DNA of 64,000 nucleotides from NCBI GenBank assembly GCA_047967505.1, contig CM106538.1; one strand, written 5' to 3'. Both the position numbers and the translations under genes were made by a program. Position 1 is the first letter of the stretch. Every line of letters starts with the position of its first letter. The notes under the pieces are model-generated. The model searched no databases and was not told where the DNA came from. It was given only the letters and a program-made list of their open reading frames with translations. Below, one piece after another: positions 35,205 through 47,467 of the stretch. The DNA is from Dipteris shenzhenensis (Eukaryota > Polypodiophyta > Polypodiopsida > Gleicheniales).

Positions 35205-35990
35205 AGACATCAAGGGAAGAGGGCCACGCTTTATTTGAAATCAAAGTACTAGCTAGGTGGCTTTACAAGAATGAGCGTGTCCATCAAGGAATAGCCCCCT
35301 CCTTTTATAGCCAAGAGAGAGGGTCTCTCCCAATAAATGCATCCTCCCACATGCCTGGTGTGTGTGGAAGAGTCTCCCTGGTGGGCTAGGTGGTTACGCA
35401 CTCTCAATTGTGTGCAATAAAGCTTGGCCACATTTTTCCACATATATCAACTCCCATATCCCAAGTCTATGATACTCCCTTGGTCTCTTCCCAATTTTAT
35501 AATACGTTCAAACATCTAGGAGAACAAGTGGAGGGTTGGCACAAGGAATCTTGCCAGCTCATCCTACTTTCCCCATTATTTAACTTACACTCTTAGACCT
35601 TCTATACCTCCCCCACATGGGCCTATCCTACATGGAGGGAATAACCCAATATAATATCCATCTCCACCTATTTTATATTACTTCTCCCATGGACTTTAGG
35701 CCATATCTCACTAAATGCAGGCATGGGACTGCCTAGGTGGAGGGGTGGCACATGGAGGAACCATGCCTCCTTACATTTTATAATATTACCACCATGGATT
35801 ATATACAACACACCTTATGGGTCCTCTTACATGGAAGGGTGGCACATGGTCATGCCCTGCCACCTCAACCCTGGGCCCTATGCACACCATATTTTATTAT
35901 ACTATTGCCACACATACAAGCACACACTCAAATTTATGCCTTTTTACTTTGGTCAAATTCATTTATAACAGTGCACACCTCCAATATGCA
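35205..35990 (-). repeat. 5' LTR/leader of the right gypsy copy (approximate ends)
   Basis: Inverted match to 27300-28040, including the TATA sequence (plus-strand CCTTTTATAGCC, about 35311-35322), the AATAAAGC region (plus GCTTTATTTGAAATC, 35228-35243) and GGGCCCAGGGTTGAGGTGG (plus-strand complement near 35862-35880). It lies upstream of the minus-strand gag/pol, as a 5' LTR should. Confidence 0.6.
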
Positions 35991-38984
35991 AGGCATGGCT
36001 AGTTCTTTTAAGCATACACATTTGCAAATAACAATATCAAATTTTTTTGATGTAGACACTTTCTTTCTCTTTCTACTAAGGGGTTTGTGAATATGCCTCC
36101 AATATGTAAGGCATGGACAATGCCCCCACCTGCCCATTTTTGTATCTATGACTAACCATCCTTTGAGGAAGCTAGAAAATTAAACATTTCTAAAAAACTA
36201 CCCATGGTGGCTTGACATGAAGATAGGTTTTTGTATGTATACTCATCATTTAAAAGGAGAAACAAGAGAAAGATATGTATACTCATCATTCAAAAGGAGA
36301 TGTGGGAAGTCCATTATCCTCTTCGTATAGTAATGATAATAGTATGCAACAAAAGAAGATAGAAGAAGAGAAACAAAAAATCCTTGAAGAGCAAGAGAAG
36401 GATATATAAAACATTGTAGATGCAACAAGAGGAGGATAGCCCAAAATCCGTAAAGAGCAAGAGAAGGACATACAAAACATTATAGATGCAACAAGTAGGG
36501 GGCAGCCCAAAATGCAAATGTACATGATGAGTTGCATGTTGAGAAACATTTATTACTTAATGTTCTAAAATTCTTCTTTGAATATCATTCTAATAATGTT
36601 TTTTACACGTCTTTATAGAATCTTTAATTGAGGATGTAGTTATGCAAATGGAAAGCTGTCTAGTTTCAAGCTTGCAAGTGTGGGTGCATACATGGAAAAA
36701 GAAGTGAAAGTATGGTGATATGACTACACAAAGCTTGGAAAACAAGTTATTGAAGGGAATTACAAAGTGGGGTTTCAATTTATGGGCAGCTAGTTGGGGA
36801 ACTACAAAGTAAACAAGGCTACACAAATGGAAATCCTTGTGCATGGAGTGCCCATTTTTGTTTGCTTGACTTGCCCTCCTCTAGCTTAATTCCTAGCATT
36901 TTATCTGATGATGTTCCTAAATGGAATCAACTCTTAGAGGATCATGCCCATTACTCATTAAGTGTGGCAACAACCATCTTAGATGATGAAGGTTGGATTG
37001 TTATTATGTGTGTACCCATGGCTGTAGTTATGGTTGAAGATCCTCAAGAGTGTGCAAGTTGGATACAGCAACAAGAATTTTTGTCCACCATGATGGTTAT
37101 TGTAGTAGTGAGATAAGAATGCCATTTTGTGATCTGGTGTCATTTTGTAAATGTTTCCTTATGATGCCTTTGCATACTTTTGTCATTGACTCACCGTGTA
37201 ATATGTGTGTGTTAATTGAAATGACCTAGGTTCTTGATGGGTTATATATATATATATATATATATATCTTGCATCGAGTAAATTTGAGGCCACCAACTTA
37301 CATGGCACATGCTTGTGGCCAAGAAGTTGGGCATTCAAGAAGAGTCTAATGTTCTTACACATCATATGGCCGTTTCCTTCAGAACCAAAAAAAATGACAA
37401 GAAAACTTTCTAGAGAGGAGGTTTCGAATTGTTGGGTCATTGTGTTTGTCTTGGCTTTCTCATGATTCTAATTGTACTTAATAGAATAGATAATTGTAAA
37501 ACGGCTTGTTTTTTAACTTCTTGATGATATAAGGACTTTTGTTTTGAAGGTTCAATTGTGTTATATTTTGTTGTGCAAGTCATGAGAAGGCTACTTGCTT
37601 GGTCTTATTTTTATGGAGAGTTTATGTGTTATTGGAGGCAATGTGGACTTTATGTGCTTGATCTTATTTTTTATGGAGACTTACACTAAGGGCTGCATTA
37701 CATACCAAGAGGGCTTGTCTTGCAATTGATATTGATGAAGAGATTTTCACAACCCTTTTGCAAGAACACATTAATGATGATCTTTCAAAATTAAATTCTT
37801 CTCTAGCTTTGAATGTGCCATGGGATGATGACATGTGGAAGCCTTCCAAGTTCCCGAGGACTACTAAGTTTAAAGCTTGTGAATATATTGAAGCATGAAT
37901 TTAGAAAGAATTTTCATTTTTATATTTGACTTATAGACGCTTTCACCGCAAATGTAAACGCCCATGAGATGGCTTCCTCATCTCGACATGATACAATTCA
38001 TGGGAGAAGGTGGTGGAAGTTGCCTTACATAGATGATGAGGCACATGAGAGCTGGTTGTGTTTGGAATTTTTATAAAGTAAGAAAAAAAAACTTAAATGT
38101 ATTAATCTACAAGTCTATCATATCTCTATAGATTTTGGATATAATAAATTTCATGAGCATATTTTTACAAACATCAATCCTATTGTTTTCCTCTTTATAT
38201 GAAGGCTTGAAGATGAAAATTGAAGTAATGGTAGATCTACATATTTTCTTACATTTCAAGGAAGAGATCATGGATACTATTATTATTATTGGTTGGTTTG
38301 TTCGGTACCTTCTTGGGGTATACATAAAATCCACACCATTGCACTAGTATCTATCTTTCAACTATTCTAAACAAGATCTCATATGCTCTTTCTTTTGGCT
38401 GTTAACTGCTAGTCATAGTGGCTTGAAGCTAGAGAATTAAATTCTAATGATCAATAATGATTCTTGAAAAGCCTCAAGTCAAAATATATCATGGTTACAA
38501 AATGAATGATAATATTTTAATTCTTAGTACGATGACTTCTCGCCAAAAGTTTTCCCTCTTATTTTATAGTGGTTTCCCATGTTAATATGTAGCAGAGACT
38601 CATGCCCTTTTTTAATCTGTAAAAGTATGTTGTACCAAAAAACCAAGAGAGACATTGTTGATTTATCATGAAAGAAACAATACCTTGTTTGTCTGAGCTA
38701 TTTGAACTATGTCTTTATATTTTAGAGAAGAAGAAAGAATCAATACAAAATAATCCATCTTGAACTTCTATAGGTTTCTTGACACCATATAGAAAGACTC
38801 ATATACCAGATTAGGTTTTTAAATACACATCCTCTAGTGTATTCTATTCTTGGCACTACTATTCTTTTAAATTCTTCCTTACGTATAGTTTAAGGAGACC
38901 TTGAGGCCATGTCATTAATTGCCTAAGGAGACCCTGAGTCCTCACAAGCTTTGCAAGTGGAATGGGATGTAAATGATATATCAA
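35991..38984. other. AT-rich region without a recognised gene
   Basis: Holds the 66-bp tandem repeat at 36377-36508 and a (TA)n at 37243-37267. The stretch 37680-37900 reads on the plus strand as RAALHTKRACLAIDIDEEIF then NDDLSKLNSSLALNVPWDDD, protein-like but unassigned; it may be an old transposase or gene relic. Poly-A/T tracts and a GTTTTT-rich tail follow. No promoter, terminal repeats or splice pattern could be defended. Confidence 0.4.
36377..36508 (+). repeat. 66-bp tandem repeat, two units
   Basis: Two units starting AAAATCC at 36377 and 36443 share GAGCAAGAGAAGGA, AACATT.TAGATGCAACAAG and AGCCC. A smaller repeat of ATGTATACTCATCATT lies just upstream (36233 and 36272). Confidence 0.8.
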
Positions 38985-39407
38985 TGTTAGTCAAAATGGC
39001 ACACAAGCACAAGTCTACTTCAGAGGGAGGATAACAAGAGTTAAGATCCTCAAAATGACACATAAATTGAAGGGTACAAAGATTCGAATAATTGAGGAGC
39101 TCACCTTTATCTAGCTCAAACAAAGAAATAGCGAACGCACCAAAGTCAAGAAAGCATGCAAAGCAAGAAAATGGGTTGTTTATCAAAATGGGCAAGCATT
39201 GATTAAAGACTTTAAATCCAAACCCAAAGACTCTCAGTCTTAGGCCACCTTACAATAGCAGTATTGAAATGTAAATATGCCCTATAATAACTTGGGAGGA
39301 GCTAGCTTTGTGCACTCCCTCAACTCTTTGGTTATCCAGATGTAGTAAGTCAATTTTTCGTTTATACTTTGTCTCATAGACATGTGAGGTCTTCTGTAGA
39401 CATCAAT

Positions 39408-39444
<37 letters not shown>
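38985..39444 (+). mobile_element. Non-LTR-like repeat unit, copy 1, ending in (CT)n
   Basis: Body shared with 40188-41485: CAAGCACAAGTCTA, AGCTCAAACAAAGAA, AATCCAAACCCAAAGACT, then a 3' motif TTGTCTCATAGACATGTGAGG...ATAGAT and (CT)n to 39444. That end motif also closes LINE-D copies. A short coding relic QLKQRISELAKVNKARNAQKW-like (clear in copy 2) suggests a small Lys-rich or coiled-coil protein. Identity of the family unknown. Confidence 0.55.
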
Positions 39445-39448
<4 letters not shown>

Positions 39449-39477
39449 GTGTATGTACCTAGGTTGCACATTTCAAA

Positions 39478-39602
39478 GGACCCTGATTCAACATGAAACT
39501 AGTAGCTCAAGCTAGGCAGCTTGAGCTATCCAAAGGACATGTTGCGTTGGCATCTCTCTCTCTCTCTCTCTCTCCCTCTCCCCCCCCCCTCTCTCTCTCT
39601 CT

Positions 39603-39633
<31 letters not shown>

Positions 39634-39660
39634 CCCCCCCCTCTCTCGACCTCTATCTCA
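39478..39660 (+). repeat. Duplicated flank plus (CT)n/(C)n microsatellite
   Basis: 39478-39556 (CCTGATTCAACATGAAACTAG, AGCTCAAGCTAGGC) recurs at 41507-41575, so the repeat unit and its right flank were duplicated together. (CT)n with runs of 9-10 C follows at 39557-39648. Confidence 0.75.
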
Positions 39661-40187
39661 ACCTCAACTAGCAAGATCTCTTACTTGACTGTTGTAGCTT
39701 TTCCCCTGACTCCTAGCACAAAGACATACCACCCAATGAAGACCATCTCAAATCTATAGAAGCACATCTATTACCTAGAGCCTGAAGTTCAAGAGCTCAA
39801 CAAGCTTCGGCTTGCAACTCTGGAAGGAGGGTAATGGAAAGCAAGAAGTCATCCATGAGGCAATACAAAAATGTAATGCATCTCCACCGACAATGCAATT
39901 GGTTTCTAAAGTGCAAGACACGATCACCAATCAAGTGAAATCAATGAAGCAAGAGATGATTGTTGCTGATGTGAAGAGCAAAGTGAACAAAGTTGATCTT
40001 TACAAGGAAGTGAAAGAACAAGAATCTAGGGTGAAATAATAGAATGATCTTACATGTTAGGGGTTTGAAGGATGGATGCCTTCATGATGATGAAGAGAAA
40101 GACCTAGATGATATAATCATATGCCTTAAGAAGGAAATATGCAAGCTGAATGGGACGAGAACAATATAAGCAATATCTATCAAACTG
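39661..40187 (+). other. Possible small Lys/Glu-rich ORF region of the duplicated unit
   Basis: The frame 39812-40039 (75 codons; QEVIHEAIQK, VKSMKQEMIVADVKSKVNK) is charged and helix-prone, as in ORF1-like coiled coils, and flanking sequence in other frames is similar in composition. No known domain. It could be the ORF relic of the element ending at 41485. Confidence 0.3.
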
Positions 40188-41412
40188 GCACTCAAGCACA
40201 AGTCTATTTTAGAGGGAGGGCATCAAGCGTTAAGATCCTTAGACAAACACATAAGTTGAAGGAGGGCACAAGGATTTGGATACTGTTACAAAAATTGTAA
40301 TCAAACATGCTCACAAATTCAAGATTTACTGAAACCATAGGAACCAAGAACAAGGAAACAAGTGGGGAAGAGAAGAGAAAGAGAGAGCGACACTGCATGG
40401 GGTCCAATCTGCCCCCCCTAGATGGTGGCTCTTGCTTCCCATCTAGAGTATTTATAATTGTAATTCCAAAAAGCAAAGAACTAATAATAGTACATCCAAA
40501 AGCATCCCTTGTCCACAATTAGAGGGATTGCTCAACATAACTCCATGAGCTTAAAATATCACAAGGCTTAATATGCCCTCATCGATAATTTATAAAATAA
40601 ATTAGCGCACGGCTTAAAATTCATTACTTTATAATACGGGCCATGGACTTTGACAACCATTAGATATTTCGATCAATCCAAATCACCTTCACCTTCTCTG
40701 TTCCTCGTTATCCAACTCATCATTTGTACTCAAGCTGCCAATTGTGTTAGTTGTTACAATCAATTGATGAATCATCACACCAACTAATCCCAACACAATT
40801 GCATGCTTGATATACAAACATCAAAATACACACCTTGCGATCAATTATGCAATAACACCAGTAACACTAGCGACATTAGTATTAACATGGAATCACCCAC
40901 ATCTAGCCTGGCAAATCATAGGTAGTTAGGCATCCCAACTAAACCCCACAAAGCATCCACTAGGACCCCCGCTGCGTCTGGTGCACTCCTATGGAATACT
41001 TTGCCATAGTCACACTTGACTAAAATAAAATAATTTCCATAGCAAGAAATATCAAAAATACAATTCTGTAACAATATATGAGAAGCTCACACTGACCCAG
41101 CTCAAACAAAGAATTAGTGAGCTCGCCAAAGTAAACAAAGCACGCAATGCACAAAAATGGGCAATTTGTCGAGATGGTCAAGCACTGATTAGGGATTTCA
41201 AATCTAAACCCAAAGACTGTCAAACTTAAACTAATGTTCAAAAGGCCACCTTTTATAATAGTACTAGAATGTAGTTATGCCCTTTAATAATTCAGGAGGA
41301 GTAGAGATTTGTGCACTCCCCTGATCTTCTCTGGTTTTCTAGATGTAGTCAATCAATTTTTGAAGGTTGTCCTTTGTCTCATAGACCCATCAGGTCTTAT
41401 GCAAATGTTGAT

Positions 41413-41473
<61 letters not shown>

Positions 41474-41485
41474 TCTCTCTCTCTC
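40188..41485 (+). mobile_element. Non-LTR-like repeat unit, copy 2, split by an insertion, ending in (CT)n
   Basis: 40188-40282 matches 38985-39080 and 41074-41485 matches 39084-39444, with about 790 bp between. The second half reads LKQRISELAKVNKARNAQKW and ALIRDFKSKPKDCQT (41090-41230). It ends TTTGTCTCATAGACCCATCAGG...GATAGAT and (CT)n. Confidence 0.6.
40284..41073. mobile_element. Insertion with TGTTACA...TGTAACA ends (MITE or solo LTR)
   Basis: The gap in the aligned duplicate has inverted termini: left TGTTACAAAAATTGTA, right (complement) TGTTACAGAATTGTA, matching except for one substitution and one indel. About 790 bp with no coding sequence. TG...CA ends would also fit a solo LTR; a clean target duplication is not visible (left flank GGATAC, right flank ATATAT). 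Confidence 0.6.
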
Positions 41486-42318
41486 GCATGCATATGTGTA
41501 CATAGGACCCCGATTCAACATGAAACTAGGAGCTCAAGCTAGGCTATGCAAAGGACATGTGGCACTAGCAAGATTGGAGGGAGTTTTCAGGCGGCACACT
41601 TGAGCATGTACACAAGAAATCCCTCCTTTGGACTCGCTAGTTAGACCAACAGCTTTATGACGCTCTCCCACATGATCCATGAGAAAAGGTGCACACCACA
41701 TGACATCATACTAGTTGAATTTGCATCCCATGCAATAAAGACCTCTGGTTCCAAATTATCACATATCCAAACAGGGTCAAGGCATGCTTGGCTTCGAGAA
41801 ACTACAGGTCATGATGCTCTCTCGCATGATCCGTGAGAAGAAGTGCACACCACGACATCATATTGGCTGAGTTCACAACCCATCCCATGCATACAAACCT
41901 CGCATTCTAGATCATAGACAAGCTCCAAACACATGATAGGACTGAGGCCAATAGACGGCGAATACCAGGGAGAGCCATCTCATCCTCTATGCAACTAGCA
42001 TCCAGTGGAGATACTAGTTGGTGGTATTCACAAGCCACCACACACAAGGCATGCCCATTGATCATCACCCTACATATCAGTAACCCTTGGATGCACCTGC
42101 TCTATGGTTGACATGACACGAGATCCATTGGGTTATCGTCCTATGGAGGGTTTACATTCAACAAACATGCGTCTCTCGACGCAGCCTCACACCAGTAAGA
42201 CGGCCTTCTACAAAGATCATTTTCTCCATCTCTAATTTTGGCTGCCTCATTTTGAGGTCGCTACTCTTGTAATATAATCAATCAAAATTTTTCACTAAAA
42301 AAAAGTGTGTGCGTGCGC
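41486..42318. other. No gene recognised
   Basis: Apart from the duplicated flank (41507-41575), two related blocks lie at 41655-41700 and 41815-41860 (GACGCTCTCCCACATGATCC and GATGCTCTCTCGCATGATCC). Nothing coding. Confidence 0.5.
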
Positions 42319-42350
<32 letters not shown>

Positions 42351-42353
<3 letters not shown>

Positions 42354-43940
42354 ATTAATGTTCGCGGAAGACCTTGCATGCCTATGGGACAAAGTGCAAA
42401 ATACACCAAAAGGAAAAATAACTCATACAAGCCACAAAGGGTTGGAGCAAAGGGCGTGCTAAGACCCTTGTTGAAGTACAAAACATATCAAGTCGGCTAA
42501 GACCTGGAGCTGGAACTCAGAATCTGAAACGCGCCACTCTGGTGACTCGTCTATAAGGGGTGAAAACATCTCGGATTTGTGTCTGTCAAGTTGTCTCATG
42601 ATGTGATGGTGGAGGGAGACGTGGTCTCCTCGATCTCTGAACCTGTTGAGCTATGTTTAGAGTGACCCCTACTATTGGGCGGTCTCCTCTGAGGAAAGTT
42701 GTGCTAGGTTGGACCTCAATAGAGGATACTCTGGTCGCTCTGTGTCGCAAGTGGCCTCTGCAACCCCCTCAGTATTCCAAACTGCCCACATATCGGCTAG
42801 CTCCTCCTCCTCGTCCATCCCATTGTGTCTTGGACTTGACTAAAAAACATAGAAATTTGTGACTCACCGTTGTGTCTGGTCAACCTCTATAGCTTGTGGT
42901 TTGATCGCCTCCTGTCCCCTCTCTGATCTCGTAGCAGTCCCATCTTGATAGAGACAATGGTATCGCCCCCAGATCTCGTAGCAGGTTGCGCACGCGCAGA
43001 GAAAGTGCTCCTCTGTCTCAATCACTCCCAGTGTGCATAGCATGTCGATCCGCTCCTCTCTAGGTATACGTGCTGCTCTCATTGTCTCAATCCTTAGCTA
43101 ATGGAAAGAAACTTGCATCTGCTCAATAGCGATTCTCAGTGCATGTGAGACTCCTCTGTCCTCGAGATACTGGGTCTGATGACAAATCCCTCCTCTGAGA
43201 CGCTCAGGAAGTGGTTGTGGTAGAACCGAGTCTTGGTGGGGAGTTCCTGATCTCCCCCCCAAGTTCGAGACGTGTGGAGCTAGAGGAGATCTAACTGTAT
43301 GGTACGGTTCATCTCATCTCGCAGGATCGACTCAGGGGTGCATCCATGCTATACTGAAAGGAAGGGAGCCTGTCCATTTGAATCCTGTGTCTAGCAAACC
43401 ATGTGGATATATGTGCATACGATGTGTCCGCAATGCTCTCGCTAGTCTTCTAGATGTGACTCCATGGCCAGCCTCGGTACCATAGTCACATGTAGCCGCT
43501 CAAATCTCCTCTCTGCTATCGATAGGTCACAACCCTAGAAGCATGCTGCATACATGGTAGTCGATAGCACTAGCGTATCGAAGAGCCAGTGGATCCTGAA
43601 AGTGTGCCTGGAAGCAGTGACTCTCCAATCGTGCCAGAGCACCTCGTCCCTGTGTGGGTCGTGAATGGGTTGCATGTGTCATAGTGAAAAGGTCCTATGA
43701 AGATTGCTCCCAAATATGTGTAGGACTGCACTATCTCCACTAGCTCGTCTCGATAGGTAAAGCTGAGTCCACGAAGCACTGCATGTGAGGTGTTGAAGAC
43801 CATAACCTCGGTGTTCCCAAGGTTGGCTATCAAGTCTCTCTCTCTGTAGTAAACCTCCAAGGCCTTCAAATGTCTTTGCAACCCCTCCGCTGAGGATGAG
43901 ATAAGGACTATGTCATCAACATATAGCAATATCTATATCA
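42351..43940 (-). mobile_element. LINE-D copy, 5'-truncated, between two (GA)n tracts
   Basis: On the minus strand it begins inside RT at the catalytic box (ILLYVDDIVLISS near 43890-43930), continues EGLQRHLKALE, QSYTYLGAIF, then decays, and reaches a zinc-finger/C-terminal segment (IPREERIDMLCTLG, EEHFLCACATCYEIWGRYHC, 42930-43060) and a 3' UTR ending in the conserved tail (TTGTCCCATAGGCATGCAAGG...ATTAATATA) and (CT)n. Homologous to 49417-51013. (GA)n lies on both sides: 42319-42350 and 43942-43959. Confidence 0.8.
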
Positions 43941-43959
43941 TGAGAGAGAGAGAGAGAGA

Positions 43960-45205
43960 AGTTTATTGACTATTGCAAATGACAAAGTGGGCTATGAGAC
44001 TAGATTTTAAATATTTAGTGGAATACATCTCGGGTAGGGGAGTTGTCTCCTAAAGTGCAAATGATATAAATGAAACAATCAAAGTATTAGAGAATACACT
44101 CGTATCTTGCCCGGCTTACTATAGGATTTGGTAGGCTTTGAGATCTCCGAAATATGTTTGAAATTTACAAGTATCGCGCCTTGATTTGCCAGTGGTCTCA
44201 CACATGGGAATGGCGTGCTTGGTGAGGTCTTAATTGAAGTCGTTTTGCCTTTGCAACATGTATTCGATTTGTATTTGATGTCCTCTTCCTTACCCTATAG
44301 GTTTGACTCACAGACGTTGTGAGTTGTCCCATCTCTGTGTGAGGCTAAAGTAGGATGTCCTAAATAAGATGTCCACTCATTGTACCAATAGATATCATCA
44401 TGCATGCCTGGCGTGTAGGAGCTCGATATCCCATGTTCTATGATGGGTGCTAAGCGGGGTCATCTCTAGTGAAGTAAAAATGGGATTTGTTGCTTCTGCC
44501 TCTGTGCATTGGATGCATGAGTGTCTCGGAGTCATGTGACCTCTCATCGCAAGTAGAGCAACACATCTGTGATTTGAATAGTCAATGACCAGTCACATGT
44601 CATAAAACCCATGCTCATAGAGGCAGTGGAATCTTCTAGTAGTGAGGGCATCTCATGAGCATATGCTCCGCGATCTCAAGGTCTTACAAGTCACATAGGG
44701 TGCATAGTCTCAACTCATGGTGGCGTTATGTGGTTCGATCTCTCATCTAGTCTTAACGTGGACCTTTTGAGATGATTGGCCCATGTCTATCTGCAAGTAG
44801 ACCCGTGTGTTGAAAATCTTAGTGTATGCTAAATATACATCATGATCTATGCAGCACATCTGCAAGCAATCAAAGAAGGATTGTTACAGAGAACACTTTA
44901 AAAAGCCAAACAAGGAAAATATAGGATCACTAAAGACTTTACAGTTCCTGTCTGTCCATAAAGTTCAGAGTGCCCAATAGCGAACCCAAACAAAGAAAAG
45001 ATGAAACTCCAATCTGGGTGGATGAAAACCAAAGAGCCAGAAAGACTTCCCAAAAGGAACACTCGAAAATCTCGCTCGTAGGCGCTACCGAAGAAGATCA
45101 ATGAACTCACAAGAACATAAACAAAACCAAAATAAATGAGAGACAGTCTTCTGAGAACTCAAACATATGTGGCAACGAGTAGGAGCAATGTGTCTACGAG
45201 CCCAC
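43960..45205 (-). mobile_element. Further LINE C-terminal fragments (other families)
   Basis: Directly behind the (GA)n at 43942-43959, the minus strand starts another 3' tail (complement of AGTTTATTGAC...GGGCTATGAGACTAG) and then a decayed zinc-finger segment near 44560-44700 (LCDL, AEHMLMRCPHY-like). 44830-45205 reads as a third finger/C-terminal segment (RCHICLSSQKTVSHLF near 45150-45190; LWTDRNCKVFSDP near 44930-44950). A (CA)n at 45207-45222 closes it. All are truncated and out of frame in places. Confidence 0.6.
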
Positions 45206-45222
45206 ACACACACACACACACG

Positions 45223-47279
45223 GACACGTGTGCCCATAATATACGACCTCTATCAAGTGAAGAAGCGTCTTAAGGTCATAGAGAGTGTAACAATAATGAG
45301 GTGTGTTTTACACAAGCCGTCTACATTGTTTTAAATAAGTTTGAAACCTATGCAAAATACATCATTCCAAAGTTAGGTTTATTACAAGATGCCAACAAAG
45401 GGGCTGTGCATGGGATAAACTATTTGTTGGAAAGACTATGAGAGATTCAACCATGGTGAAGATGTCTGAGAACAAACAATGGATTAGTAGACAAGCCTTC
45501 TAGTTACCACAATTCAAATAAGACCGGTGAAACAACTGAAAATAATTAGGATGATACGCAACAAAAGATGAGCAAAGACAATTCTATTAAGCTATGATTA
45601 CAAGCAAGAGATCAAAATATTGTGCATCGAAAAAATCATGTGTAAAAGACCTATGTCGCAAATCCCACATATTAAATACCAAGAAGTGGTGCATGCATTA
45701 GACCATATAAAAATGCACACATTTGTTTTAACACCATATTCAAGCAAAGAAAATCTAAATCTCAAAAATCATACTCTACAAATCACGCATGCAAAATTTG
45801 AATCAGTTTCATGGTATCCATACAATGCAAACGTCAACTACAAAGCCATATTGACAATGTGTACACACTAAAAACTCAGACCACATTTTTCTAGTAGTAC
45901 TATGCTTTGAGGCAAGAAAAGATCACCATTGTAAATAGAATTAAGTCAAAATATCCATAACAATTCAAAATTGGACAAAAAAGTTAGTTTGTAACAGCAA
46001 AGTAGGTAGACATAACAAATAACATTTATCCTGACCAGATATTAGCGCAACCTGATGAGAAATTTCAACTACTATGGATCTAATGATACTTTAGAAGTAG
46101 CTTGGAGATAGTAATGTATGATAATATATCAAGTTCATTAATCTAGACACACCTCCAATCTTGGTTACCCAAAAGCAAAGCCAAAACAATAGACAAGACA
46201 CCACACACATTAATTACCCAAATACACAAAACCAAAACAGTACATATGACAACATGCACATAAAGGACACTACATACACCAAAACCACTTTCACATAACA
46301 GAATCAGAAGCAAAATTAAAAGGTTGAAATAAGCGACAACAGTAGTAAAGTTACGACAACGTCAAACACAATCTTTAGTAAAACCAAGGGCATACGCATG
46401 ATGTATAAAATGTAAAACCCTAAGAAGAAACCTCATAAACAAAAGATTCTAACAAATACCAGGATTAAACCCCAATTACAATTATTCTTGGCGATTCTGA
46501 AAAAATACCATGGTTATACGCCAATTACAACAATGCTTGGCGATCATATAAAGGCAAGCATTTGCAATACCAGATATGAAATACAATAAATCCAATCACA
46601 AAAAACACTCAAAGAATCCTCCCTCCCCCCCTCCTTTTCTCTCTCCCCATCCCCCTTGCAATTCCTCTCCCCTCCAGCCTGCCATGACGCTATTGCATAC
46701 CAGAAATGTCAGAAAAGGAAATGAAATTCGTATCAGAAAATCTGATTCGCCAATTGACACAACAAAATTAATACAATTTGTCAACACGAAATATGCATAA
46801 TATATTCACAAAGAGTTTGTCAACATGAAATATGCATAATATAGTCACAAAGCGAGGCACCTCGACAATCAACTCTCATGAAATAAAAAAAAGCGGTCAC
46901 ATCTTATACAACAGCTCTATAGACCAGGCGATCCACATAGAGTTTGCTTTAGAAACAATATATCTAGGCTACCATAATAGATGGGTTCCCATGTCCAGTG
47001 CTTAAGTTTTGATAATAAACTGTTTAGAAGAGCATCTATTCCAATGCAATATCTGGTCCATCTTCCATAGTACAAGTATCCAATGGACAAGTGTGTTGAA
47101 GCTTCAAGAACCATTCATCATTGCAGAGATCAATTAGAAAAGGGCCCAGAAAGAGATTACAATAAATGCAATAATCCAAACCTAAAAGTCGCTGTTAGTT
47201 GTTTTCTTCCCCCTTGTTGAGGGGCGGGGCCATGTGCTAATTGCAGCTTTGTGCTACCAACCCAAAGTACATGGAATAT
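45223..47279. other. AT-rich region, no gene recognised
   Basis: No domains in short frames. A repeat of TATGCATAATAT/GTTTGTCAACA is present at 46770-46850. The part nearest 47279 would be the 3' UTR and downstream region of the minus-strand gene whose stop is at 47282-47280. Confidence 0.5.
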
Positions 47280-47330
47280 TTAATCCTTGGCTGCATCTGT
47301 TCCATCTTCTTCTGTTTGTTCCTCCTGTGA
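47280..47330 (-). CDS. Candidate last exon, acidic tail and stop
   Basis: Read from 47330 on the minus strand: SQEEQTEEDGTDAAKD then TAA at 47282-47280. It is preceded by an AAG (or, six bases on, CAG) acceptor. It is in phase 0 with the donor after the upstream exon, so joining removes an intron of about 137 bp (47467-47331) and gives one continuous frame. Too short to stand alone; the phase match and the composition are the evidence. Confidence 0.5.
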   Translation of the reverse strand, partial: SQEEQTEEDGTDAAKD

Positions 47331-47467
47331 CTTCAACCAGATTATTTAATCAAAGTCTATCATCAAAGTCTTCAAAAGAATGTATACTAATTTGAAAATT
47401 GAAACAGCATGACCTTTGCAAATACTATTGTTTTGCGACAAGCATTGATCAAGGCTAGAAGTCATAC

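Noticed and set aside
36286-36549. Hydrophobic Cys/Leu-rich minus-strand frames
   Set aside because: Antisense of a 66-bp A/G-rich tandem repeat; repeated hydrophobic segments are compositional.
39411-39660. Possible CRISPR-like or regulatory array from regular CT/C blocks
   Set aside because: Simple (CT)n and (C)n microsatellite with no spacer structure.
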